A DNA stretch of 64,000 nt from NCBI GenBank assembly GCA_949318235.1, contig OX439131.1, forward strand, positions 26,289,403 through 26,353,402. Direction: 5' to 3'. How positions within the stretch are numbered: position 1 is the first letter of the stretch; the number at the start of each line of letters is the position of its first letter. A model generated the notes under the pieces. The model ran no database searches, had not been told where the DNA came from, and was given only the letters and a program-made list of their open reading frames with translations. Shown piece after piece: positions 13,446-28,327 of this stretch. Position numbers and translations under genes: made by a program. This stretch comes from Ecdyonurus torrentis (Eukaryota > Arthropoda > Insecta > Ephemeroptera > Heptageniidae).

Positions 13446-15270
13446 TAAAAGTTTCACACACTTAAAATAATTCATCTAACATCTTACAGCAAAAAGTGAT
13501 AATATTATTATATAGGAAATAAATAATAACATTGAAAAATCATACTATAAAAAACGTGACTTAAAAGTACATTTCCCATGCACGTGGTCATTCATTCCAC
13601 AATTCTCTGTGTATGATATTATGTAACACTTCTTGTTCTTTATATTGTTACATTAATTGTATACGCATGAATAAAATAATATATTATTTCCCATGCATCT
13701 TAAGGGCATAACTTTAAAGATAAATCTGTATGCATTTACATCACATCTAACACAAAAAAACTTATGATGAAAACGCCCCTCATTATAAAGAAGCCGAAGT
13801 CAACATTATTGTATAAGTTTGTTGTGTTTCTTGACACATATGGCTCCCCTATGGTGTCAATCACAGCAGGATGACAACAATACTAAACTTGACATTGTTG
13901 ACATTTGCATAAATTCAGCATCATTAAATATTCATCTAACACCTGAACATCAAAGTTTAAATTGCTGCTACTTTATTGTAATAGAAAGTTGTTGTTTTTG
14001 TTATATCCTTCCTAAATTATTATCTATTTGAAATATTCATAAAGAAAGCCTTAAAAAAAATATCTAACTTTTTATTAACATAATAAAAAACAAATTTTAA
14101 CTACACTTTAAAAAACAAAAGAAAAAGGGGATATTATTATATATAAAATTTTAATTCCTTAAGATTTTAATTAAATTACTCATACGCAGATATTAAAATT
14201 TTACGAGTACGTTGTAATTTTCCTCATATACTTTCATTGCCAATAAAAAGAAAGAAATTTCAAAACTAATTTCTTTTATGTAATAAATTAAGGGGAAAAA
14301 ATACATTTCCTAAAAAAAATATATATATTTCACATGCATATACACATTCTATATAGTTCAATGAACATGAAAATTTGTTTTTTAATATATAGTTTCTTAC
14401 ACCTATTATATAATGCAATATAATAACACAAATATATATTTATAAAACGCCCAATGCATATATAGTTTTTATTTTTACATTATAAATAATAACAAATATA
14501 AATAAAAAGGAATTTAATTGCAAAACTGTAACGGTATAACATCGCTCACGTAAAAATTAAAAAATATATACAATGAAAAAAAAATGCATTTATATAGTGG
14601 AAAAATTCTTGTCATTACTAACATCAACAACGCTGGAGGTTTTAATTCGAATAACGTCATACTTTAATATGGACTTATATGGTTAATGATTAGTTTCTTG
14701 TACAATTTATTAAGTAAGTAACGTGTCTAGTCGTCCGTACATGCACGCATCTTGTGCACACCTCCACGTAATATAATAATTTATAAATATGTTGATATTT
14801 TATGAGCTTATAAATGTATATAAATTTATTGCAAATGTATATAAAGTTTATATTATAATAAATAATTTATAAAAGGAATTAACTAGAATTAATTTAAGTA
14901 CAGTATAACAAAGTATATAAAAAAAGAGTTTTATTTGATTAAATCTAAAAGTAATTAACATTGCAATAATTAAAAAAAAATCAATACGTTGCACATTATA
15001 TTGCAGTTTCAAATTTGCCATCTATGCTTGCAAATTATAATAATAGTTTCCATCTATCTTATATGTTTTTATTTTCTAAATTTAAAGTGATTAAAACAAT
15101 TTTGTGAATTCTTCATTCCCCCTTATATGTACGTACATTTTGCGGTTCACTTAATCACCCTTTACAACGTTCTAAATTACCCTACTTATTGAAATAAATT
15201 TATTTTTTTACAAGCACGAATTACTTAGAATTTACAGCAATATATCTTTACTATTATATGTTTACAATAA

Positions 15271-15316
<46 letters not shown>
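15271..15316. repeat. T homopolymer, about 46 nt
   Basis: The longest of many A/T homopolymers in the window. It may be a retroposed poly(A) tail in reverse or simple slippage; no retroelement body is recognisable beside it. Confidence 0.9.
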
Positions 15317-15318
<2 letters not shown>

Positions 15319-16212
15319 GTAAGGTCGGACAGGTGATAAAGTAAAAAATCGATGACCGAGACTTAAGACCATTACTTACTTATTATTTCAACGCTCGTGT
15401 AAACAGAACATCTTTTTAGTTATAAACTCATCTAATTTATATATAAATATGTGTTTATACACATACTCGACATCATTTTACACGCTACAATAAAAATAAT
15501 ATAATTTTGCACCTAAATAATTTTATGCTAAAGAAAGACCTACTTAATTTTATAATTTTAATTATCAAACATTTTAATTATATAATCTAATTTTATATAA
15601 ATTTTAAAATTGTTACAGTTGTTCCATGCTGTTTAACTTATATAATTACATTACGCATCTAAGGCGATTTATTGCTGAAATTTAAATTATATATATTTGT
15701 TTGAGTTTTTATTATTTTCTTTTATCAAGATTATTTACTTATTTGAAAAAAATGCAATACGTAAACAAGTATACTTATTTATAACTTGGAGAAAGACGAA
15801 TGTGATCTTTATACAAGGATTACAAGACAAGTTTTTTTCCTTCATATCTATTTAGAAGATGGTAATCATTTACTATACCTTATCGATTACTGGGTGTTAT
15901 TGATTTTTCAAGATCATACTCAAAGTATATTGATATCGTGCTGAAAATTTAATATTATAATATATATAAATATAAGTATTTTTTATAATAATTGTTATAT
16001 AACAGATTGTTGTAAAATAATTATTGTGAACTCAAAAAGTTTTATTGTTGTGTTCGTTGCAATTAATGATAGCACCTGTTTGTCAAAAAGTCGTTATATA
16101 AAACACAATATCAATTTACACACTACAGACTTCATAATATTTTTCAATGTTTTGATAAAGATTTAGAATTTTAAAATATTGTAACCTATGATTGTTATTA
16201 TTTCGTATTTCA

Positions 16213-16275
<63 letters not shown>

Positions 16276-16305
16276 TTTTTTTCTTTTTTTTTTTTTTTTT
16301 TTTTA
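16213..16305. repeat. (TTTC)n tetranucleotide repeat plus T tract
   Basis: About 15 TTTC/CTTT units run into a T-rich tract. The Phe-Ser-Leu reading across it is a repeat artefact. Confidence 0.95.
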
Positions 16306-17239
16306 TAAGTTACATTTTGCGTAAATTTTTCGTCCAGCCAATATCCTCATTTGGATCTTGTCACGGTTGGTGAAGATACTAACTCCCTTTAAAAATTGAA
16401 TTGATTTTAATATTATTATTTCAATAAATAAAATAACTTCATATATTTTCCAGCTTTAACATCAATGTAGACGTATGACATGTAATAAGTGCATGTAAAT
16501 ATCTTCTTTTATGATTATATGTTTGTTTTTATTAATCCATATATAAAAAGATGACAGTATTTTAATTAAAATTTATTTTTATACAATTCAAAAATATATA
16601 GCTACTGGACATAATAATGTAACTCATTACGTATGATATGAATAAAAAAGATTTTCATCATAAAAACGTCATTATTATATAGATTTTCATATTTGAAAAG
16701 TGGGGACCACTAACAGAGTATCTAACTAGTAGCATCCATCATGTTATTCTCTCTTATTTTTTCTTGTTTTCCCAATGGAGCAACTTATTTTATATGAGAT
16801 GCGTGAGATGTCAGAAATACTTTCATATATTATTTATATTTAAAAAGTTGAATAAACATTCTCATCTTAATTTATCATAACTATTTACATAGCTCTTGTA
16901 TGTGTATGAATATGAATATATTACTTTTGCTTATATATAGGTTTTTCTTTCTGCTTTCAAGTATGAGTGTAAGAAAATTTATATATACGTTTGTTTACAT
17001 GAAAAATATCATATATGTGCGGTGAATTCTAATTTGTCGTTTTTCTTGTTAATTGAAGATGATTTACATTTCTAACTATATAAATATTTCTTAGCATGAA
17101 AATAATTTAATTTCAGATCAATAAACACGTACTTATGCCTGTTAAACTCTACATACCTACAATTCATATAATCATATGGCGTATACTATATACATTGTAT
17201 CTCCTTCCCTTGCATGAGTATAATTTAATTTCAACCACC

Positions 17240-17270
<31 letters not shown>

Positions 17271-20035
17271 ACTAAATTAATATATACCATATAATATCTG
17301 ACGTCAATATAAACGTATTCAAAGGAATTAAAAACAATATCTTACAACACCCCACCTTTATAATTTAATAAACACCTTACGGAGTACACGCCCCAAATTT
17401 GAAACTGGTCATGAATTCAAAGCCTCATGCCAAAAAAATAAAATAAAAAAAATTAATACTGTGAATTGTTTTATATTATATACTGTACTTGTTATATATA
17501 TATACATTATCCAACCTGACGACATTCCAATAAAAATGTTCAACAATGAAATTTTTATATATATATATTTTTTAAATGGCCTATATGACATCATTACACA
17601 CACATTGTACATTACACTTATTGAGATATAATATTGTAACCATATAAAAAGCTTTCTATTTATAATATTGCATAATTTTTTTTTACCATACACTTGCTTA
17701 TACTTATAGATATCACAAACAATAAATCAATAAACAAGATTAAAAATAATTTTATGCAAATATTTTTTAAATACGTATATAATATTAATATTCAATAAAT
17801 ATATAGGCGCCACCCAGACGTATTTACTCTCTATACATCTATACATAATCACCATGTGGTATGAGAAAAAAAATTGCGTAAAATCTATTTCATATTTAGC
17901 TCGTCCGTCCTTCAAATGTACTTTAATTTATAGACATGTGTCTATTTTTAACAAGAAATGATGTAAAGATATTATTACAAGGAAAAATTATGTACATAAA
18001 TGGATATGAGAGTATAGTTGACATATTAAATAAATAAAAATATATATATATATCCATGACGTAAGAAGATTTAAGAATACTTTCAGGTTTATAATTTACA
18101 CTTTGTTTCAAATTGTCAATGTAAACAGAAAGCATAAGCATTAAAAACATTATATGATAACAATCAAAAAAATTAAATATATATATACAAAAAACGTGGG
18201 TATATTATATTGAATAAATTTATCACAAGTACGATAATTTAATAATAATTTAATTCTTATTTATTCTTTAATATCATATATACTGTATCTTATAATCTTT
18301 AAAAAGAAAAAAAAAAAGATATATGCGCATAAGTAGTATATAATTTTATACTTTAAATCAATCTGATTTGTGGTATATATAATAATATCAATAGATGGGC
18401 GTCATGGCGTCTATATGACAAGGACTAGACGGCGCCCAAGCTGAATAATTATACGTCAGTCATCTTAGAAATGGCAATAATAAGATACAGTATAATATAT
18501 AAGTTTAAAAAAGGTAAAATCTGTCATCATGTGATTTAAAAAGTAAATCCGCCTTGATGAAAAGAAACGGTCGCTATGACAATATAAGATCTGTACCTTT
18601 TTTCTCCTCTATTGTTTACAGAGTTTTATATATAGTTTGTGTATATGTATTATAAAAATACAGTTACAATACTGCGGCTTCAACTCCAGTCATGCTATGT
18701 TTTATGTTAAATTAAAATTACTGATAATACACAGTTTGCTAAAGATTTATTTATATATCCTTATTAGTATACGAAGAAAGGCTAAGAACACATATAATTT
18801 GTAATTCTTATAAGAATGGGTATTGAAGAAAAAAAAAGTTATAATAGCAAATTAGAAGGAAGATATAGGATAATGTCTGTTTGTAGAACGTTGAATAATA
18901 GGTAATTAAATACTGTATAAATTATCTGCTCTGGACTAATGTGAATTGGTGTAAAACGAAGTACATAATTATTATTTTTATCTATGTCGTATATAAGATT
19001 ATTATAAATAAGTTCATATACGAACAAAAACATTAGAAATGTGTGCCTTTCACTCTAGATGGTACGTATAACTTTTATCTGCTATATTTTTTTAATAATT
19101 AAATATTTGATTGGATTGATGAAAGATTATTCACTTGTATATGCCATCACTTTTTTTCTTTTAACATATCACAAAACTTTCTATATACCTCTTCACTTTC
19201 ATTTGAAATTGGGTTTAATATAATATAGATTAATAAACATATTTCTCTCAAATTACTATTTTATGATAAATACAATTCTTCGTGGAAAGCTGGTCCAAAA
19301 TAATTTACTTATACGTTGACTCACTATTTTTCTTTGAAAAAAATAATAACAATAATAATAAAAATATATTAATCGTTAGCCTTGAAGAAATTATTATATA
19401 TTAGGTTTATTATTGCTCTCTATAAAAGTACTAATTTTTTTATTATCTTTATAAAACATAAATTTATCGTGACTACAAAGAAAAAAAAAAGTTGTAAATT
19501 TGTATATAATTTACATGCAGAAAATTTATTCATCTTTTTTTTTTTTTTTTTTTTAAGTGTGGATTATAGTAAATAAAGAAGAGATGAGCTAACATTTCGT
19601 GATGAAAATTTAAAATTTATCCAGCGTGACAAAATGCGAAAGTGATTTTGAAATTCATCACCGGAATAAACAAAAATATTTAGAAATATTTCGTTTACAT
19701 TGAATTGAAGACATGATCATTAAAATAAGATCAAGAAATATTATGCTCTTGACATAAATATTATTTTGAACTAATTTTAATTAAATTAACTTTGAATTAG
19801 AATTAAAATCAAATTTGACGTATCATAAAATTGTAAATATAAAATCATATATATGAAAATTCTAACATACGATTAAATTGCTCATAAAAGTTGTATATAA
19901 TAATATAATACAACAGATAGAAGCGCAAAACTTTTAAAATTTTGATGAATTCATTAATCATGTTTAAAACCACTCTCTCTCTCTCCCTCCCTCTCTCGTA
20001 TACGCTCCAATGTTAAAAACATTTTAAACTTCTAT

Positions 20036-20312
20036 TTAAATTTTCATCTGGACCCCCATCAGTAATATATATCCTACACAAACTACAGGATCTACGATGA
20101 GTTTCCCATGTTTTAACCCTCCTTTCGCAAAGAGAGATACAAAAAACAAAAAAGTTGTGACGTCATCATTTGCGCTTGCATACGTAATAATACGATTGCT
20201 CGTGTCACCAATGTTAATGCCTTTGAGGATTAAAAACATTCCCGCTTATTCTGAGAAGGAAAATGCAAAAACAGGTGCGTCAGAAATAGAAATCAATCTA
20301 GTTTTATTTTAA
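20036..20312. promoter_or_regulatory. Complex island with a full CRE octamer
   Basis: A less AT-rich stretch containing TGACGTCA at 20158-20165. Both strands have overlapping open frames of about 70 codons, neither with a recognisable domain or good start context. I favour conserved non-coding or regulatory DNA, but a non-coding exon is possible. Confidence 0.3.
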
Positions 20313-21460
20313 AATGTCAAAGCAAAAACCTTAGCCATATAAAAATTCTAATACAATATAATAAAGTAAAAAATATACGGAAGTAATATATTGAAATTGC
20401 AGTAGGACGCGAGGTCAAATAATAATTTTTTTTAGGCCAATTTCAGCAACTTGCTTATAGATGATTGGACAATATATTGATATGTACAATCAATTACTAA
20501 AAAAAATATATATCCTTGGAAATGACGATTCAATATTTTTCTTTTCAATTTCATAATAAATGGTACTTGTAACTGTAAACTACCTGAGGAAATAATTAAT
20601 TCATGAATCTTCAAATTTTCTACCTTTCCATCTTCATTGTTCAATAAAAAAGAAGACATTTTCTCTACATTTATGTTCTCCATTCTGATGCAGACCAAAA
20701 TAAATTATTGTTATATACCAATATCTGTTGTTGACTGAAAGACGAGTTTCAAATCCAATTTAGTATTGTTATAATAACAATTAAATATATCTTTTTATCA
20801 TCAGAGACAAAGTAAATTTCATTATTATATGATCGGTGAAAGCAGTAAATCAAGAAAATTAAAATGCATATATACAAAAGCTTGCTAAAGTATACTCAGT
20901 ACTCTATAGCATAAATTGTCTAACGAAGTGTATATAACATTCAATTGAACAATTATAAATCACGATCTTCATGATTTCCGTACATACAACTCGTTCAACC
21001 TTACACAATTAAATTAAATACACACAATAAACTGTAAAAAGAACTCTCAATTTATTAGTCCGGAAATTATATTTCTTTTATTATTTTATTTCTTTTCTAT
21101 ATAGGATATATTATAAGAAAATAAAAAGCAAAAGTGACAAAAAAAATTGAAGTAATTTTTTTTAGATAAAATTTATACTTTTACTGCATGATATACTTTA
21201 GTGTTTGTAGAGTGTAATTAGACTCATTTTTACAATATATAATAATAACAATTATCAAGATAAATATTTTTATTTCACACTTGAATGCAGGATATATTTT
21301 AATTAGCAATTTAATCAATTAATATATAATTAATCAAATAAAAACTGTGAATAATTTTTATTATAATTATTTAAGATTTAAATTTAAGATACATTAAATT
21401 ATAATAATTATTGATTAATTATAGAAGTAACGAAGTGTTAAATTGGTGAAACAATGTTTT

Positions 21461-21537
<77 letters not shown>

Positions 21538-23379
21538 TAAACAACAGGACTTATTATAATATTGGATAATTAAGAGTTAACTGTTAAACTTTATATGATC
21601 ATGTATATATAATATAATTTTAAAGTTGTTATTCACTTATACAAATATATCACTATGATACTTTTGAGATAGACAAAAAGAGTCAACAATCTGTCACACA
21701 AAAACACGTTATGAATATGAAATTAGATGCTTATTTATCATCTCTCTGAATACTTGTAACAGCCTTGAGATATTATGAACTTGAAAAATACCAAGGACGA
21801 GCGAGATCATTTTATTTTTATTTTTTTTAAATAACGTGACACACGAATATAGAAGACGAGACACTACATTAAATAGAAAAATGTTAGGTCGGTCACATAT
21901 TCTCCATCATAATATAGTGCATTGCCCTCAATTTTTATATATTTTAAAGTGGTTCCATCAACTTCACGTATAAGGATGGACTTATACTTTTATATTTATA
22001 TATAAATATTATTCTTTCTAATATGTTATATCAGAAAAAAAGAAAAATCATCTCCTTGACATTTTTCAACAATAGCCCCCTTTTTCCCCCTACAAAATGT
22101 ACTATTATATTTACTGTGGTAGATGATATAACCGATGTCATGACTTTGCTTTTTTATATCAATTTTCTCCGTCTCAATCTTTTATATATAAAAAAAAATT
22201 ATGCTACCATTATGTTCTTGAATAAAAAAAAAAAGTTTAAAAATAATATTTACCAATAACTTATTTTTATATAAAGTACATTATTATTAAAAATAAAATG
22301 CATCATTTCATTCTATATTATTATTAATAGAATACTATTTTAAAATCTGTCAATTTTTCTAATAACCATTAATAATTGTATTGTATATTCAACAGTAGCT
22401 TTTATATCGTTAAAATGATGATGCATTGATATCACCCTAGTATGTGGTATTAATATGATGCGGGATATTTTTTTAAAACTAGACAAGTGAATTAATGAAG
22501 AGGGAAAAGTTAACGGTATATATCGTCGTATTTTCATAATAATATCAAATTATCAGAGAAAACATGGGGAGAGAATCTTATCGTTTACTATAAAATCTAA
22601 ACTATCCTATGGAGCTTATATGAAAATTGCCAAACAAAAATACGTTAAGAATTGCATGGATAATGTATTATCAATTTAAATACATTTAAAAAAAATAGCC
22701 CCTATATAAATTTGCAATTAAGAAAAGCTTTAACATATAGCTTTTACAATATTTACTATAATTTTTCAAATTAAATTTTATCATCTTATGTGTGATTCTG
22801 TATTTTTGTCCAGCAGAGTACAGAACTACAAAATTATATCTACCTGTATGAAGCACCTGTCTATCTTTTATTCCTATTCAGAACAATCAAAAAGTACTTT
22901 TTATACCTTTTGTTATAACAAGCAAAGAGAGCACCCCCAAAAACTATACATTACGTATAAATATAAAAACACACTCATCCTCCTACATACGAAGTATCAA
23001 ATCAAGGTCTTCAATATAATATTATGAAGCCTTGTATTATATATATATAGTATGAACATGAACTCCCACAGTTTATTTCTCGATCTCTTATCTTTTTACT
23101 AGAAAACCAACACTCCATTTATACAATTACTAACACAATCAGATACGCCATTTAGTTTTAAAAATCCATAATAAGAAAGTAATGGTAACAGTATCATAGA
23201 AAAAAAAATATATATATATTTTAATTATATATTAAAAATAATTATAATAATACAAAATCATACGAAATTGCTTTCAATGAAAATGACAATAAGTTTTCCT
23301 TTTCGTCCTGAAGCTTTGACATTAAACTTAAAAACAAAGAAAAAAATTAAGAAAAGGAAATTAGATAATAAGTTTGAAA

Positions 23380-23417
<38 letters not shown>

Positions 23418-24480
23418 GAATAAAATAAAATTTCTTAGAATCTACTCGTGTAATCTTAAAAACATGAATTTATTTTTCATCATAATTCAGTCAAGCAAAT
23501 TCTATATAAATATAAAATATGTCTGAAAAAGCTAACTTGTAAAAATTAATGACCTAAACCTTAATTGAATTTGCATAATTATTACTTACATTATATATTA
23601 TTGTTATTGATGATAATTTTATTTTCTATATAACGATTAAATATTATAAACTATATACTTGAATGGGTATTTTTCAACTATAATTCTTCCAGTTATTATT
23701 TTTTTTTTTATTATTTTTTATTATTACTACTTTTTGCAATATTAATTTCCTACATTTTCTGTGAGTATATATGTATATATAGAAACTTGTTTTCTGTATA
23801 TTTTGAATTACCAGTCAGTGAGTATGTTGCACGATGGTACTTTATGTTTTAATAATATAATAAAAATAACCTTGGATATTATTTTGTGTTTTTATAACAT
23901 TTTTAAGGTTTTCATAATAAAATTTGTTAATCTAAACTGTTTTGTTCAATTTTTTAAGAATTTTTATAAAACAGTTAAACGTGACATTGAAGGAAATGTG
24001 TCGATGTTTTCATCTTGATGGAAACAAAACCCTGACCATTAAAAGTTGTTTTTTGTTATTATAACGTCATTATTTCTTCTTTCTCTCTCTCTCTCTCATT
24101 TCCATGTGTTTATTTTTCAACTAAAAAAAAATCTGTCAAAAAAATCATTGCAAAATAATCGAAAAGTGCATTTAAAAAAATCATGTGGACTTCTACCTGA
24201 TGTAAGTTAATGATTTCAATTATAAAATTCAGGTATATTAGTACTGTACAATAGATTTGTAAAAAATAAAGTGACCATTAGTTCTAGAATTTTGCTGATT
24301 TTTTTTTTCCTCCTTTCTTTCAATCTTTTTTTGAGTACTTTTAAAACTATTAGTGCAAAAGCTCTTAAAATCCCTATCGATTGTGTTAACAAAAAATATG
24401 AAGTCTCTGCTCTTCATTGTTGAATTGGGCAAGACTATATTTGCTTCGAGCACTCTTATAAAATAATAATAATAAAAAAA
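20313..24480. other. AT-rich gene-poor DNA
   Basis: Contains a (TA)n tract at 21464-21532 and an A homopolymer at about 23382-23414. No gene, RNA gene or transposon was recognised. Confidence 0.7.
21464..21532. repeat. (TA)n microsatellite
   Basis: A pure TA tract of about 69 bp. Confidence 0.97.
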
Positions 24481-24830
24481 CTTGAAGACGCTCTCACGTA
24501 TTGTTCATTCCCAGACGCCTGGCGTGAGGTTTTTAATTTAAGAGAAAAAAACATTAATACATACATATATATGAAAAAGATTATGATACAAAAAAAAAAG
24601 CAGCAGCAGAGAAATGTATTGCGCTGCATGAGTGAGCTCTATATAAAAATTATTATTACACTGTATGTATGTATACACATATTGCCTTAGGGAAACCGTG
24701 ACTTGGGCATCATGAACGACGCACCTGCCCGGAGCAAACACCGCCCAATCTAACCTTGAACTTCCTACGATGGACCACGTTGCTTAGCTCATACTGACCA
24801 TTCACTAACTTTACATGCATGGCAAAAATT
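24481..24830. other. Complex non-coding island
   Basis: A stretch of clearly lower AT content, strongest at about 24683-24790 (CCTGCCCGGAGC, CACCGCCCAATC). No supported open frame, splice pair or RNA fold was identified. It could be an enhancer or a non-coding exon. Confidence 0.3.
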
Positions 24831-27800
24831 AATGGTACTATAGTTATGAATAAATCTTTTTCTCTGTCCATATATTAAAATATTATAATGTTTTTGTCTC
24901 TTGAAGTCGCTATAGCCTTGACAGAAATTTTAAAATAATATTATATACTGATATCTAAAATCGAAGAAAATGAGTTTATTTGTAAAATAGTATTTAAATG
25001 AAAAGAAGGGGGGAAAGCTGATTTCATTGAAAAAAATTTATATATTTTGTGTTTCACAAAAAAAAAAAAAAAAAAAAAAAAAAAATAAATTTTAGAAGCG
25101 GTATTTTTTCTCTGCAATTACAAATCATAATATATATTTTTAAATTATAAAAAATTAAGCCGATTGTCATAATATGAAATAGAAAAATTAAATTCAAACA
25201 AAATGTATTTAAAATAAATGAATCAAGCTAGGCAAGCAAACTAGAATGTCCAACTTGTTGCATAACTTTTAGGATACAATTTTCGGAATTATTTCATTGT
25301 AGAAATCTTAAAAACCAATAATAAAGCTATAGTTTTCTAATTAAAACTTTAAGCTTTTATTTTAAAATATATCACAAACACGATGAATACTAGACAAAAA
25401 GCTCGTGCATAAAAAATAAAAATATCCCCAACATGAAGCCCAATTGCCATTATAATTACTTAATATTTAAAACATCAATAATACCAAGTTTAAAAATAAA
25501 AAACAATAAATCAGAAAAATACACTTCAGTGTGCATCAGTGGTAATAAAATTATATTGTAGAAGCATTCAAAGTCTTAAAAGCTTTATTTTTCACAATAT
25601 ATATTTTTATCAGTATGATGATACTGTAGCAAGCAGACATGGTTGATATTTTACACCTTTGCTACGCTCCCGCGCGTGCATCACTCAAATGCTTCACGTT
25701 TGTTTATCTCTTCAAGTTACATTTGACTGCATAAAATTGAACTTGAGAAGCAACTACGTATACTCTATTTTTGCTATAAATAAATACTACCACATACCGG
25801 AAATATAAGATAATGAAGATGAATGGAGAAAAATGATTCTGATATTCATTAAACACGCAACCAAATTTAGAATAAACAAAATCATGCACATGTGAGTATA
25901 TTAATTATTGCCATTACATTATTATTTTTCTCCTTTTTATAAGGAGGGGATACTTCTTAATTCGCGTTCATTGCACTAAAAACACGATTCTGACTCAATT
26001 TCTATATTATAGCAATAATTTTTTTTTTAAATAATCTGAATCAAGAAAAAAATTGGTATACTATGGTTGAATTAAAATCGTTATACAGTCAATATTTTTT
26101 AAAGTGCCATTAATTAAGAATTGACTTTTTTTCATTTAAATAACCCATAAAAAGCCATTAATTAAGCCTGGACCGTATATTTCACAATAAAATTTATGAT
26201 TATATATAAAAACAGCGTAAATAAATTTATCGATAAAGTAACGTAACATTGATCTTGTCGTTTCCCTATAATATATTATATCACACAATTTATTAATCCA
26301 AGTTTTATAGTCATTTAATTACTTCCATACCTAGTATACATTTGAAAAAATCTCTAAAAATTATCACATAGCTCAGCTAAATTTTTTCATGTACAGTAAT
26401 AAAAAAAACGATAATTTTAATGACTACTGATAGTAATATGAAATGCATGTAACTGAAAAGAAATTCATATTAAAAAATTAGGTATTATTAAAATTATCAA
26501 GATTAATCAGTATCTGTGACAATAAATTGTGTGACTTGTATAATATAGAAATATATTTTCAAGAGAAAGTACATTCAACTAACATAAAATACAATATAAA
26601 GAGACAATTAAACGATATTATGGTCAGTCAGTACGGGCACTTTATTCACCCCAACTTTCCTCCGAGGTCAAGTAAATCAGTGCAAAGTAATCGTGAGAGA
26701 CAGGAAGAAGTCATATCCTGTTTTTACTGTCCATCTTAGTCCACCAAGTAAATAAGCCATCGTGCCGAGTATGTCTCTTTCTATAGAGTTTAAAGTCAAA
26801 TAGACCCTCCGGTCTAATGCATCCTTACTGTGCTTATCATGTTACCTAAGTGGAAACATATCACTTTGGAAAAAAGGTTTCTCGTACCAAAAAAAAAATC
26901 TTATGTTTAGTAGAAGATACTATAAGAATAAAATATTGATGTAATTTACCTGAGAAAAGCGCAATATATCATAAAATTACATATTTCATATCATAATGCA
27001 TGGTTATGATTTGAAAAAAAAAAGTTTATCCTTATTTTATTCAGTATTTAATTTTATAAGCATTCTGTCCACCACCGTCTCACGTTTCTGCAGAATTATT
27101 TTTTCATTTGAAATTTTAATTTATTAAACACGTTTTCTTTTTTTTTTTTCGTCTCGCAAAAAGATTTTTTTCATGGCTAGTTTTCCAATTTTGTTTCAAA
27201 TTTTTAAGTTAATTTGTAAAGACAGCCTTGAAAAATTAGTACAAAAATATGCAATTAAAACTTTAACATGTTGGAATTCCATGACAAGGCAGAAAAGATT
27301 AAATTAATCCAGCTTCCGTTGATCCATGTTTTATTACAATTTTACATAATGTTAATTACATATTTCTAGACAATACAGACGAAACGAAAAAAAAAAAATT
27401 CATTATATCAAGAAATATGATTTTGAATTTGCATAATATTAAACGGGTTTTTAAAACATATTTTATTTTTCATTTTAGTTACCTACACATATCTCAAAAT
27501 TCAGTTCCGTGTTTGAAAAGTAATTTCAAGGTTCTATTTTGCAATAAAAATGTAATTTATTATTTGCACGTGATATATTAGATAATCTTCAAAATATCAT
27601 TAATAAATGTTAATAATAATAATAAAGTAGTAAAGATAAAACGACAAGAAAAAACATAAAATATCTAGAATCATTTAATACTTACGTCACTGACTGGACC
27701 AGAGAAGTTCTTAGAATTTCCGATGACTCGGTCAAACTAATTTTATATTATATTATAATTTTTTAATGATTATAAAACTTATAAAATTAATTGTCCATTA
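24831..27800. other. AT-rich gene-poor DNA
   Basis: Contains an A homopolymer at about 25059-25085 and a small GC-richer patch near 25660-25700. Nothing else is recognisable. Confidence 0.7.
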
Positions 27801-27809
27801 AATTGTATC

Positions 27810-28110
27810 CACATATATAAAGTCACAAATAATTTGAAGGTTACACAGTCACTGGAATAATATATAGCAGTAATGAAGCAGCCACTAATTAATCCGATGT
27901 AATTATACGGACGAGAGAGACGAGACGTACGTCACTTCGTGAGCTCGGTGAGCAGACGACTAAGTCTCACTGAGGGCGCTCGAGTTTGTTGTGTTGCTGT
28001 ACGAGCGAGAGCGAAGATTGGAGTTCGAGGTGGGGGGGAAAAAAAGCGGAGGGCGCTCGCTGCTGGTTGACTTGCAAACTTACCTGCTTGCTCCTGCTGT
28101 GTTCGACGGT
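27810..28110. promoter_or_regulatory. Promoter-like GC-rich island with possible 5' exon
   Basis: This is one of the sharpest base-composition changes in the window: about 200 bp of mixed sequence (27905-28110) inside very AT-rich DNA. On the plus strand a TATA-like ATATATAAAG lies near 27813-27822, and the island ends in GACG|GTAAAA, a plausible first-exon donor. On the minus strand AGCAG|GTAAGT (GT 28083-28082) is a perfect consensus donor. It could end a 5' UTR exon of the PDZ gene that splices to the acceptor at 5664-5663. Which strand is used cannot be told from sequence alone, and divergent transcription is possible. Confidence 0.4.
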
Positions 28111-28278
28111 AAAAAAAATAATAAAAAACTCTAATAAGTCAAGCGACTGTATCCTGGGCATTTATTTCTCGTGATATTGATATTTTTGAGCACTTCAAAT
28201 TTTACATGAGCACCAAAGTTTCTTAATTTTTTTTATGTATAGTTATGCAACTAATCTGCTTGTCAATTATTATTTTAG

Positions 28279-28323
<45 letters not shown>
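28279..28323. repeat. (TA)n microsatellite
   Basis: A pure TA tract of about 45 bp beside the promoter-like island. Confidence 0.95.

Positions 28324-28327
<4 letters not shown>

Noticed and set aside
20036..20312. Overlapping plus and minus frames of about 70 codons
   Set aside because: No recognisable domain, no splice support and a mirrored position. More likely a complex non-coding island.
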